Of a stretch of 64,000 nt of DNA, positions 7,713-14,951 are shown piece by piece. Positions within the stretch are counted from its first letter, which is position 1. Each line of letters begins with the position of its first letter. The translations under genes were made by a program, and so were the position numbers. The DNA is from Aeromonas lacus (GTDB taxonomy: Bacteria > Pseudomonadota > Gammaproteobacteria > Enterobacterales > Aeromonadaceae), in assembly GCF_000764665.1 (NCBI RefSeq), contig NZ_JRGM01000129.1, positions 1-64,000 of the forward strand. Direction: 5' to 3'. The notes beneath the pieces are model-generated. The model had not been told where the DNA came from, ran no database searches, and worked only from the letters and a program-made list of their open reading frames with translations.

Positions 7713-9122
7713 TTAGCGGGAGCTTGCTGCCGCTACCAGCGGAACCCTGTTCACCGCCTTGCCCATGTAGGCGAGGGTGATGGTCACAATGATGCAGGTG
7801 AAGCTCAGCCACATGTAGGGGAGGTAGTCGAGAGTGGCAACCCCCAGAACTCCGGCCATGAAGATGCCATTGTCGCTCCAGGGCACCATGCCGCAAGTAA
7901 GGGTGCCACCAAACTCGGCGTTGCGAGAGAGGTTCTTGCGTGCCAGCCCCAGCCGGTCGTAGTTCTTGGCCATGATCTTGGGGGTCAGGATCAGCGACAC
8001 ATACATGGCGGAGCCGAACACGTTGGCCAGGAAGGCTGTGCCAATGGTGTGGGTAGTCAGGCTACCGGCACTGTTGATGCGCTTCTCGAAGGCGCTGGCG
8101 ATGACGGAGAGGATGCCTACCTTCTCCAGCAGGCCGCCAAAGCCCAGACCGAAGATGATGACAGCTACCGAGCCCAGCATGGACTCCATGCCGCCACGAC
8201 CGAGGATGTTGTCGATGAAGTCGATCCCGGAGGTGATGGCAAACGGGCTGTAGGCAGAGTGCATCGCTTTCACCGGATCCATGTCCTGGAACAGGATCGC
8301 CCAGATCAGGCCCAGCAGGGCACCGAAACTGATCACCGGGAAGGCAGGTTTGCGGTTGGCCAGCAGGCCCAGCACCAGCACCACGGGCACGATGGCCAGC
8401 GGGGTGATGTTGAACTGCTTGTCGAGCGCTTCCATCACCAGATTGACCTGCTCCAGGCTGACGTTGCCCGAATACTGCATGCCGACCACAGTGAACAGCA
8501 CGGCGGTAATGATGTAGGAGAGCAGGCTGATTGGCAGCATCCCCTTGATGTGCTCCACCACGTCGACGTTGGACATGGTGGAGGCCAGCACGACAGAGTC
8601 GGAGAGCGGGGAGAGCTTGTCACCGAAATAGACGCCGGAGAGCACGGCACCGGCAACCAGAGGCGCAGGTACGCCGAGGCTGTGGCCAATCCCCATCATG
8701 GCGATGCCGGCTGTGGCGGCCGAACCCCAGGAGGTGCCGGTGGCCAGCGAGGTCAGCGAGCAGATGATCAGGGTCGCCAGCAGGAAGATGGAGGGGTGAA
8801 TTACCTTGAGGCCGAAGTAGATGATGCTGGGTACGATGCCGCCAGCGATCCAGGTGCCGACCAGTGCTCCGACGGAGACCAGGATCAGGATGGCCCCCAT
8901 CCCCTTGGATACCCCATCAACGGCGGCTTGCTCCAGGGATTTGTAGTCATGACCGAGCTTGATACCAAGCCCCATGATGACGAACCAGGCGATGAACAGT
9001 GCCAGCTGGATAGGCAGATCGAGCACGCTGGTGAACGAGAATGCCAGAGCCAGGAAAATGGCCAGGCAGGCAAACACCTGCAACATGCTCGGCAATCGGA
9101 TGTGGTTTTGTTGGTTTTGCAT
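7713..9122 (-). CDS. nhaC: NhaC-family Na+/H+ antiporter
   Basis: A 469-residue polytopic membrane protein with about 11-12 segments. The region SLTSLATGTSWGSAATAGIA and the motif GVYFGDKLSPLSDSVVLAS are hallmarks of the NhaC antiporter family, which trades Na+ (sometimes malate or lactate with Na+) for protons. The start ATG at 9122 gives MQNQQNHIRLPSM, and AGGAAG lies just upstream. It is monocistronic. The 260 bp upstream are AT-rich, with no recognisable operator. Confidence 0.9.
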   Translation of the reverse strand: MQNQQNHIRLPSMLQVFACLAIFLALAFSFTSVLDLPIQLALFIAWFVIMGLGIKLGHDYKSLEQAAVDGVSKGMGAILILVSVGALVGTWIAGGIVPSIIYFGLKVIHPSIFLLATLIICSLTSLATGTSWGSAATAGIAMMGIGHSLGVPAPLVAGAVLSGVYFGDKLSPLSDSVVLASTMSNVDVVEHIKGMLPISLLSYIITAVLFTVVGMQYSGNVSLEQVNLVMEALDKQFNITPLAIVPVVLVLGLLANRKPAFPVISFGALLGLIWAILFQDMDPVKAMHSAYSPFAITSGIDFIDNILGRGGMESMLGSVAVIIFGLGFGGLLEKVGILSVIASAFEKRINSAGSLTTHTIGTAFLANVFGSAMYVSLILTPKIMAKNYDRLGLARKNLSRNAEFGGTLTCGMVPWSDNGIFMAGVLGVATLDYLPYMWLSFTCIIVTITLAYMGKAVNRVPLVAAASSR

Positions 9123-9386
9123 AGATACTTCCTAAACTCTTGCTCGCCAAGGTTGGCTCCTCTCATCCTGTGGATACGCATATCCCGAGGGGCCAACCCA
9201 AAAAGAGGCCGCAATCTACCACAAAGTAGGAGGGTTAAAGCCTAACCAAATTGGCAAAATTGCACTTTTGATTGAAAAAATCACAGAATTGTTGATCTCA
9301 TAACCCGTTTTTGAGCGCTTTATTGGCATAAAAGCCTATTTTGAGTCTTGCGCTGGAGGAGGGTTGCATCTTCCACTTATGAACAT

Positions 9387-9405
9387 GATAATTATTATCA
9401 TTATC
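9387..9405 (+). promoter_or_regulatory. Fur box upstream of a small membrane protein
   Basis: GATAATTATTATCATTATC matches the classical 19-bp Fur consensus GATAATGATAATCATTATC at 17 of 19 positions. It ends 18 bp before the start codon of the 68-residue membrane protein, well placed to block transcription when iron is plentiful. Confidence 0.8.
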
Positions 9406-9423
9406 TTTGTGGGGAGGCAAAAC

Positions 9424-9630
9424 ATGAACTGGGTGGTGCGGGGAGTGATGCTGCTAGCCGGGTTGGTTGTGCTCGGATGGGGCCATGACAAAGAGTACGG
9501 CATCTGGAGTCTGGGATTTCTGCTGGCTGCCTGGATGATGCTTGAACCCAGATTGAAACCGGCACTGATCCTGTTGCCAGTGGCAGGGCTGACCGGCGTG
9601 GTGGCCCTGCTCTGGCAGCATACCGGCTAG
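9424..9630 (+). CDS. Small Fur-regulated membrane protein
   Basis: A 68-residue protein made almost wholly of two or three hydrophobic segments (about 4-20, 27-40 and 46-64), with the short loop GHDKEYGIWS. The start at 9424 is supported by GGGGAGG 9 nt upstream. I do not recognise a family. The near-consensus Fur box just before it suggests iron-repressed expression, so a role in iron uptake or iron-limited membrane physiology is possible, but this is inference from the operator alone. It converges on the ComFB-like gene with a 6-bp gap. Confidence 0.7.
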   Translation: MNWVVRGVMLLAGLVVLGWGHDKEYGIWSLGFLLAAWMMLEPRLKPALILLPVAGLTGVVALLWQHTG

Positions 9631-9636
9631 TAGGCC

Positions 9637-9909
9637 TTATGCGTGTTTGACGGGAGCCTGCTTGATCTTCTGTTGGGCCTGCTTGAGCGACTCAACGACA
9701 TTTTTCTCCATCTCGCTCCGTTTGGCATCGGTCAGGAAGTAGATCATGTCGACATCGTGGCGAATATAGTGGGAGGGGAGCTGGTTGAGGGTAAGGCAGC
9801 AGAGATCGGCCATCTGGTCGCTGCTGAGTTTTTGCTGCAGCCCCTGTTTTTCAATCTCTTTGAGCACCAGATGCTCGTAGAAGTTGTGAATGTCGGTATC
9901 CAGTATCAT
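9637..9909 (-). CDS. ComFB-family protein
   Basis: A 90-residue cytosolic protein with the layout of the late-competence ComFB family: DIHNFYEHLVLKEI near the N-terminus, then MADLCCLTLNQLPSHYIRH, matching the family's C-x-x-x-x-LNxLPPxY core. ComFB-like proteins in other bacteria have been reported as cyclic-dinucleotide receptors. A similar role here is possible but unproven. ATG 9909 is preferred over the longer frame because AAGGA lies 8 nt upstream and the residues before it look non-coding. The tail is lysine/glutamine-rich. Confidence 0.75.
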   Translation of the reverse strand: MILDTDIHNFYEHLVLKEIEKQGLQQKLSSDQMADLCCLTLNQLPSHYIRHDVDMIYFLTDAKRSEMEKNVVESLKQAQQKIKQAPVKHA

Positions 9910-9970
9910 ATGCGTTCCTTGGCATGACGATGAGCAGTGAGTCGTCAAAAGCATAGCCATAACAAGGATT

Positions 9971-10008
9971 AAAAACAAAAGGCCCGTCACTTTCGTGATG
10001 GGCCTTTT
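9971..10008 (-). terminator. Terminator of the tRNA-Leu array
   Basis: On the reverse strand, AAAAGGCCCATCAC and GTGACGGGCCTTTT form a stem closed by a GAAA tetraloop, followed by GTTTTT. It lies just downstream of the last tRNA-Leu. Confidence 0.85.
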
Positions 10009-10018
10009 GCGTAATGAA

Positions 10019-10104
10019 TGGTGCGAAGAGAGGGACTCGAACCCTCACATCCGTGGGACACTAACACCTGAAGCTAGCGCGTCTACCAATTCCGCCACCT
10101 TCGC
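10019..10104 (-). tRNA. tRNA-Leu(CAG), copy 1
   Basis: An 86-nt class II tRNA: acceptor GCGAAGG, D-arm GGTAGACGC, anticodon loop TTCAGGT (CAG), T-arm GGGTTCGAGTCCC and an encoded CCA. The variable arm is of the 'TCCCACGGA' type. It closely resembles E. coli tRNA-Leu1 and reads CUG, a major codon in GC-rich genomes. This is the copy farthest from the promoter. Confidence 0.97.
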
Positions 10105-10175
10105 ACACTGATTTTTTCCAGCTGGTTTTTAAATGCGGTTGGAGCGCATTGCTCTGTTTTTACATGTCAGAATCA

Positions 10176-10261
10176 TGGTGCGAAGAGAGGGACTCGAACC
10201 CTCACACCCGGGGGGCACTAACACCTGAAGCTAGCGCGTCTACCAATTCCGCCACCTTCGC
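10176..10261 (-). tRNA. tRNA-Leu(CAG), copy 2
   Basis: Same tRNA as copy 1 except for the variable arm, which is of the 'CCCCCCGGG' type. It is separated from copy 1 by 71 bp. Confidence 0.97.
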
Positions 10262-10306
10262 ACATCGGGTTATCAGTCTGGATTTACATGCTGTCTGATA
10301 AAAGCA

Positions 10307-10392
10307 TGGTGCGAAGAGAGGGACTCGAACCCTCACATCCGTGGGACACTAACACCTGAAGCTAGCGCGTCTACCAATTCCGCCACCTTCGC
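10307..10392 (-). tRNA. tRNA-Leu(CAG), copy 3
   Basis: Same sequence type as copy 1 ('TCCCACGGA' variable arm). The 45-bp spacers on both sides share the segment GATTTACATGCTGTCTG. Confidence 0.97.
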
Positions 10393-10436
10393 ACATTGTG
10401 TTACCAGTTTTGATTTACATGCTGTCTGGAGAAGCA

Positions 10437-10522
10437 TGGTGCGAAGAGAGGGACTCGAACCCTCACACCCGGGGGGCACTAACACCTGAAGCTAGCGCGT
10501 CTACCAATTCCGCCACCTTCGC
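10437..10522 (-). tRNA. tRNA-Leu(CAG), copy 4
   Basis: Same sequence type as copy 2 ('CCCCCCGGG' variable arm). Confidence 0.97.
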
Positions 10523-10575
10523 ACATTCGGGTTTTCTAGTTGGATTTACATGCTGCTGAATCAGCATGGCAGTAT

Positions 10576-10661
10576 TGGTGCGAAGAGAGGGACTCGAACC
10601 CTCACATCCGTGGGACACTAACACCTGAAGCTAGCGCGTCTACCAATTCCGCCACCTTCGC
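10576..10661 (-). tRNA. tRNA-Leu(CAG), copy 5
   Basis: Same sequence type as copies 1 and 3. It is the first complete tRNA of the transcript, directly behind a truncated 5' copy. Confidence 0.97.
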
Positions 10662-10664
10662 ATC

Positions 10665-10695
10665 CTAGCGCGTCTACCAATTCCGCCACCTTCGC
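10665..10695 (-). pseudogene. Truncated tRNA-Leu 5' end
   Basis: 31 nt identical to the first 31 nt of the neighbouring tRNA-Leu genes (acceptor 5' strand and D-arm), cut before the anticodon arm and abutting copy 5. It cannot make a tRNA. It is probably a scar of unequal recombination in the array, and it would be the first thing transcribed. Confidence 0.85.
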
Positions 10696-10711
10696 ATCAC
10701 TGCGGAGGGGG

Positions 10712-10739
10712 ATTCTATAGAGTTTTGGGGGAGCGTCAA
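10712..10739 (-). promoter_or_regulatory. Promoter of the tRNA-Leu array
   Basis: On the reverse strand TTGACG (rc of 10734-10739) and TAGAAT (rc of 10712-10717) are 16 nt apart. A GC-rich discriminator (CCCCCTCCG) follows, as in stringently controlled stable-RNA promoters. The -35 lies within one arm of a perfect 11-bp inverted repeat (10733-10743 and 10761-10771). Confidence 0.7.
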
Positions 10740-10823
10740 CAGCCAAAGGGGACTTTTTTCGCTGTTGACGCTTAAAGACATACCAAAGGGACAAAACTTC
10801 AGCAATCTGCCCGAGTGGCTAGC

Positions 10824-12284
10824 TCAGTAACGGCCCAATGCGCTCAGATACATCTGCTCGTACTGGGTGACCGAGTCGGGCCAGTTGAAGCGGGTGTTCA
10901 TGGCATTGCGCTGCACCTTGGCAAATTTTTCCCTGTCTTGCAGGAAATAGAGCAGGCTGCGACGCATGGTATCGAGCAAAATGGCGGCGGTTGGGTCATT
11001 GAAGCAGAAGCCTGTGGCATGCTCGGGATCGGCATCCCAGTCGACCACGGTATCTTTCAGTCCACCCACCGCGCGCACCAGTGGCAGGGTGCCATAGGCC
11101 AGGCTGTACATCTGGTTGAGCCCACAAGGTTCGAACAGCGAGGGCATCAGGAAGAAGTCTGCTCCGGCTTCAACCAGATGGGCCAGTCGGTCATCATAGG
11201 CATTGATGAAGGCGAGCTTGTCCGGGTAATCCCGGGCCATGGTTTGCAGTTGCGTGGCGAGCGCAGGATCGCCAGAGCCGACGATCACCACTTGTACCTG
11301 ATGGTGGAGAAATTTCTCCAGCGCCGGGATCAGCAGGGGGACACCCTTCTGCTCGGTCAGGCGGCATACCATGCCATAGATAGGCAGGTTTGCGACTGGC
11401 AGACCAACCTCTTGTTGCAGGCTCTCTTTGCACACCTGCTTGCCGGTCAGATTGTCGACGCTATAGGTTGCGGGCAGGAGTTCGTCGAACTCGGGATCCC
11501 AGTCCTTGTAGTCGCAACCATTGAGGATGCCGCAAAGGTCGGCAGCCCGCTGCTGGAAGATGTGTGCCATGCCGTGGGCACCAAGGTGAGTCAGCAGCTC
11601 CTGGGCATAGTTGGGGCTGACCGCATTGATCTTGTCAGCATAAAGAACCCCGCACTTGAGCAGATTGACGTGGCCGTAGTCGTAGTTGATGCGGCGCTCG
11701 TAGTCGGCGATCTCGGGCATGGCCCAGAACTGCTCCCGCCCGAATACCCCCTGAAACGCCGCGTTGTGAATACTGATCACGCTGCGGGTCTGCTGGAAGA
11801 AGGGGTTATGGGCATGGCGGGTTTTCAACAGAAGCGGCAACAGGCCAGTGTGCCAGTCGTTGCAGTGGGCGATGTCCGGGGCGAAACCAAGTTGCTCACA
11901 GGCATGGAGGGCTGCTGCCGAGAAGAAGGCAAAGCGCTCGCCGTTGTCCGGATAAGCCTGATTGTTTTCAGCATAAAGCTGGGGGCGGTCGAAATATTGC
12001 TGGCAGTCGATGAGATAGATGCAAACACCATCCAGCCCCATCTGGTAGATGCGATAACCGATATCCGGCAGACCCGGGTGGGTGGGCAGCCAGCGCGATG
12101 CCACCAGTTTTGCCTCATCCCGGTGTTTTATCGTCTTGTAGAAGGGGAGCATGATTCTGACATCATGCCCCTTCTGGGCCAGATACATTGGCAGTGCTCT
12201 GGCTACATCCGCCAGGCCACCAGTCTTGACCAGCCCCTCGACCTCCGAGGCAACAAACAGGATTTTCAGTGGGTTAATAGCCAA
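10824..12284 (-). CDS. glgA: Glycogen synthase
   Basis: About 486 residues, GT5 family. It transfers glucose from ADP-glucose to the growing alpha-1,4-glucan. The ADP-glucose-binding motif K-T-G-G-L is in EVEGLVKTGGLADV near the N-terminus, and the C-terminal EPCGLNQMYSLAYG motif is intact. Family alignment puts the start just before INPLKILFVASEV. The only fitting codon is a TTG at 12284 with GGGAG about 8 nt upstream, and it overlaps the end of glgC by 11 bp, which suggests translational coupling. No glgB, glgX or glgP is in the window. Confidence 0.93.
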   Translation of the reverse strand: MAINPLKILFVASEVEGLVKTGGLADVARALPMYLAQKGHDVRIMLPFYKTIKHRDEAKLVASRWLPTHPGLPDIGYRIYQMGLDGVCIYLIDCQQYFDRPQLYAENNQAYPDNGERFAFFSAAALHACEQLGFAPDIAHCNDWHTGLLPLLLKTRHAHNPFFQQTRSVISIHNAAFQGVFGREQFWAMPEIADYERRINYDYGHVNLLKCGVLYADKINAVSPNYAQELLTHLGAHGMAHIFQQRAADLCGILNGCDYKDWDPEFDELLPATYSVDNLTGKQVCKESLQQEVGLPVANLPIYGMVCRLTEQKGVPLLIPALEKFLHHQVQVVIVGSGDPALATQLQTMARDYPDKLAFINAYDDRLAHLVEAGADFFLMPSLFEPCGLNQMYSLAYGTLPLVRAVGGLKDTVVDWDADPEHATGFCFNDPTAAILLDTMRRSLLYFLQDREKFAKVQRNAMNTRFNWPDSVTQYEQMYLSALGRY

Positions 12285-13491
12285 CTCTTGCTCCCTTAGG
12301 TACCACCACGATACCGCCTTCGGATACGGTAAATCGTTCTCTATCGTGGTCGAGATTTTCACCGATAACGGTGCCTGGCGCAATTTCAACGTTTTTATCA
12401 ATGATGGCGCGCCGGATGGAGCACCCTTCGCCAATCTTCACATCCCCCAGCAGCACAGACTCACTGATGTGACTGCAGGCGCCGATGTTGCAGCGAAAAC
12501 CGAGGATGGAGCGCTGGATCTGGCTGCCCTGAATGAAGCAACCGGCGGAGATAAGCGAGTTGGCGATCTTCACCTTGCACTCGTCGCTGTCGATGAAGGT
12601 TGCTGGCGGTAGGGCCGGGTAGTGGGTGTGCAGCGGCCACTTGCGGTTGTAGAGAGAGAAGAGAGGGTTGTCGGCCACCAAATCCATGTGCGCCTGCCAG
12701 TAGGAGTCCAGGGTGCCCACATCGCGCCAGTAGACGTTGGGTTTTTCGCCCGGGATCACGTTGGTGCTGTAGTCGTAGACATAGACTGGAGCCCTTGGGT
12801 AGAGGCTGGGGATCACATCCTTGCCAAAGTCATGGCTGGAGTTCTCCTCTGCGGCATCCCGCTTCAGCTCGCGGCAGAGGGCTTCGGTCTCGAAGATGTA
12901 GTTGCCCATGGAGACCAGCGCCTGGGTGGGATCGCCAGGTATGTGTTTGGGCTGTTTCGGTTTTTCCTGAAAGCCGATCATCCGTCCTTCGGCATCCACC
13001 TCGATTACCCCGAACGAGCTAGCCTCTGCAATAGGCATGCGCAGGGCTGCGACTGTCATTGCGGCATTTTTCTGCTTGTGGAAGCTCACCATCTGGCTCA
13101 CATCCATCTTGTAGATGTGGTCGGAGCCGAAGATGCAGACATGATCCGGTTCGGCCCGCTCGATAAAGCCGAGGTTCTGGTAGATGGCGTCGGCGGTGCC
13201 GTCATACCAGCGCTTGCCCATCCGCATCTGGGCCGGTATGGGGTCGATAAAGCGGTCAGTGATGCCGACGATATTCCAGCCTTTCTTCATGTGCAGATAG
13301 AGGGACTGGGATTTGAACTGGGTGAGGACGTAGATACGCAGAAAGTCTGCGTTGACGAAATTGTTGAGGACAAAGTCGATTAGCCGGTAGCTGCCGCCAA
13401 AGGGTACCGACGGCTTGCTGCGGGTGGTTGTCAAAGGCTGCAGGCGAGTACCTTCACCTCCGGCCAGGATCATGGTCAAAATGCCAGCCAT
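12274..13491 (-). CDS. glgC: Glucose-1-phosphate adenylyltransferase
   Basis: A 405-residue nucleotidyltransferase that makes ADP-glucose from ATP and glucose-1-phosphate, the committed step of glycogen synthesis. It has the N-terminal AGGEGTRLQPLT nucleotide-binding loop, the substrate motif IFGSDHIYKMD and a C-terminal left-handed beta-helix for allosteric control. The length fits bacterial GlgC (400-430). It is the first gene of a glgC-glgA operon. The AGGGAGAG just upstream of ATG 13491 supports the start. Confidence 0.95.
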   Translation of the reverse strand: MAGILTMILAGGEGTRLQPLTTTRSKPSVPFGGSYRLIDFVLNNFVNADFLRIYVLTQFKSQSLYLHMKKGWNIVGITDRFIDPIPAQMRMGKRWYDGTADAIYQNLGFIERAEPDHVCIFGSDHIYKMDVSQMVSFHKQKNAAMTVAALRMPIAEASSFGVIEVDAEGRMIGFQEKPKQPKHIPGDPTQALVSMGNYIFETEALCRELKRDAAEENSSHDFGKDVIPSLYPRAPVYVYDYSTNVIPGEKPNVYWRDVGTLDSYWQAHMDLVADNPLFSLYNRKWPLHTHYPALPPATFIDSDECKVKIANSLISAGCFIQGSQIQRSILGFRCNIGACSHISESVLLGDVKIGEGCSIRRAIIDKNVEIAPGTVIGENLDHDRERFTVSEGGIVVVPKGARVGY

Positions 13492-13544
13492 CGTATTTCT
13501 CTCCCTGAATAAACATGTATGAAAAGGTTTTCAACCTTCGGCAT

Positions 13545-13570
13545 AAAAACACCCCTAAAGGGGTGTTTTT
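13545..13570 (-). terminator. Terminator after rsmC
   Basis: A perfect stem, AAAAACACCCC / GGGGTGTTTTT, between the rsmC stop and the glgC start. Reverse-strand rsmC ends about 70 bp before it. Confidence 0.8.
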
Positions 13571-13642
13571 GCTGTGCTTCTAGTACCTTATCAGATTCCG
13601 GATGGCGCTCTCTAGCGGTTTTATTGTACTGCTTACACTTAT

Positions 13643-14671
13643 TTACACTTTGCTCAGATAGACCTTGAATTTGGCGTCGCTGTTGCTCACTTCCGTCCGT
13701 TTGAAGTGTGCTTCCAGTATAGGCTGATAGCGCAGGAATGCGTTGGCAACTATGGTCAGGCTGCCATGGGGACGTAAAAATTCAGGCGCCTTGGCGAGGA
13801 AGGTTTCGGTCGCCGCATAGAAGGTCTTGAGCCCGGCATGGAAAGGGGGGTTGGAGACAATCTGGTCAAACGATCCCGTGATGTCGGAGTAGACGTCAGA
13901 GGCATGAACCTCCCCTTGGAGACCGTTGATGGCCAGGGTGCGGCGGCTCGATTCCAGCGCCAGCGCATTGATGTCCACCATGGTGACCTTGAGTCCGGGA
14001 TTGCGTTTGGCCAGCACGGAGCCAATCACCCCGGCACCGCAACCGAAATCGAGCAGTGAACCCTTCATGGCCGGCACGGTTGCCAGCAGCATCTGGGTGC
14101 CGAGGTCCAGCTCGGCCGCGCTGAATACGCCGGGCAACGCCAGCACGGTGAGCTTGGTCTCGCCGGCTTTGCACTGATAGCGGCCAAACCAGCTATCCAG
14201 ATTGAACGGAGCGACCGGTTTGCTCAGCTCGCCATGATAGAGAGAGCAGCGGCGCGCCGAATCGCGCTTGATCGGCTTGTCGCCATAGGGGGCCAGCAGC
14301 TTGTCTGCGCCATTGATGCCGCCACGGTTTTCGCCGGCGAGGAACAGGTCGGCGCCCGCCTCCAGCAGGGGGGTCATCATGGCCAGCAAATACTGCGCCT
14401 CGGCTTTCGCCTTGGGCATCAGCAACAACAGGGCATCGAAGCGGGGAGCTCCGCCCAGCTGGTGGTCGAACAGAATGGCCTCGCCGAGGGCTGCCTGCTG
14501 GCTGCGGTAGTAGCAGTAATCGGTAGTAAAGACGGTCAGAGATTGGGCCAGAGTGGCCAGCTGGCGGGGGTAGTCATCCTCCAGCGCGCCACAGACAAGT
14601 AGCCGCTTGCCGACAAAGAGGGCTTGGTTTCGTTCCAGCATCTGGCTGACGGCACTGATTGGGCAGCTCAT
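13643..14671 (-). CDS. rsmC: 16S rRNA (guanine-1207-N2)-methyltransferase
   Basis: A 342-residue protein with two tandem Rossmann folds. The C-terminal one is the active SAM-dependent methyltransferase, with the SAM loop [12 protein letters not shown] and the catalytic NPPFHAG motif. It makes m2G1207 in 16S rRNA during 30S assembly. Length equals E. coli RsmC (343). It is divergent from the dapA leader, so its promoter must lie in the 14672-14725 region. Confidence 0.95.
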   Translation of the reverse strand: MSCPISAVSQMLERNQALFVGKRLLVCGALEDDYPRQLATLAQSLTVFTTDYCYYRSQQAALGEAILFDHQLGGAPRFDALLLLMPKAKAEAQYLLAMMTPLLEAGADLFLAGENRGGINGADKLLAPYGDKPIKRDSARRCSLYHGELSKPVAPFNLDSWFGRYQCKAGETKLTVLALPGVFSAAELDLGTQMLLATVPAMKGSLLDFGCGAGVIGSVLAKRNPGLKVTMVDINALALESSRRTLAINGLQGEVHASDVYSDITGSFDQIVSNPPFHAGLKTFYAATETFLAKAPEFLRPHGSLTIVANAFLRYQPILEAHFKRTEVSNSDAKFKVYLSKV

Positions 14672-14722
14672 CGGGTCTCTCCACGCAATTTTGGGCGGCC
14701 ATTATACATAGCCCCTTTCGCC

Positions 14723-14752
14723 TTGACATTTATGCTGTGTTCCCGAAATATG
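14723..14752 (+). promoter_or_regulatory. Putative promoter of the dapA leader
   Basis: A perfect -35, TTGACA (14723-14728), is followed at 17-18 nt by AAATAT or AATATG as a weak -10. Transcription from here would start near 14758 and include the whole leader ORF and attenuator. Confidence 0.5.
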
Positions 14753-14785
14753 CCCAGACACCATTTTTTGAGCAGAGATGAGTCA

Positions 14786-14857
14786 ATGCGGTTCAACGGG
14801 TTGAAACGAAAGCATAAAAAAAGCCTGACATTCGGGCCTGCCGACGTTCGCGCGTAA
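14786..14857 (+). CDS. Putative lysine-rich leader peptide of dapA
   Basis: A 23-codon ORF upstream of dapA, read ATG CGG TTC AAC GGG TTG and then the run K7-R-K-H-K-K12 (codons AAA CGA AAG CAT AAA AAA), ending in TAA at 14855-14857. Four of its first twelve residues are lysine. No strong ribosome-binding site is visible (only GAGCAGAG 10-17 nt upstream), which is the main weakness. The stop codon lies inside the proposed antiterminator strand, as expected for a peptide whose translation controls the downstream terminator. The function is inferred from position and codon content, not from homology. Confidence 0.5.
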   Translation: MRFNGLKRKHKKSLTFGPADVRA

Positions 14858-14918
14858 CCTCTCATCCCTGAGAAGATTCAAACCCCGGTTGCGCACATCG
14901 AACCGGGGTTTTTTATTG
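14846..14918 (+). promoter_or_regulatory. Candidate transcription attenuator before dapA
   Basis: The terminator is AACCCCGGTT (14881-14890) with AACCGGGGTT (14901-14910), loop GCGCACATCG, then TTTT. The alternative is GTTCGCGCGTAACC (14846-14859), which can pair with GGTTGCGCACATCGAAC (14887-14903) through AACC:GGTT, GCGC:GCGC and GTTC:GAAC with two small bulges. That would disrupt the terminator. The first strand covers the end of the leader ORF. A ribosome at the stop codon would mask it and allow termination; one stalled at the lysine codons 25-40 nt upstream would leave it free. The terminator is clear; the switch is inferred. Confidence 0.6.
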
Positions 14919-14951
14919 CCATTTGAGCGTCAAACCGGAGAAGGAGATCCC

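Noticed and set aside
7704-9245. 513-codon plus-strand ORF opposite nhaC
   Set aside because: An antisense shadow of a transporter gene, with no start context.
10019-10695. tRNA-Leu array as a pure assembly artefact
   Set aside because: Spacers differ in length and sequence between copies, so at least most copies are real, although copy number could still be misassembled.
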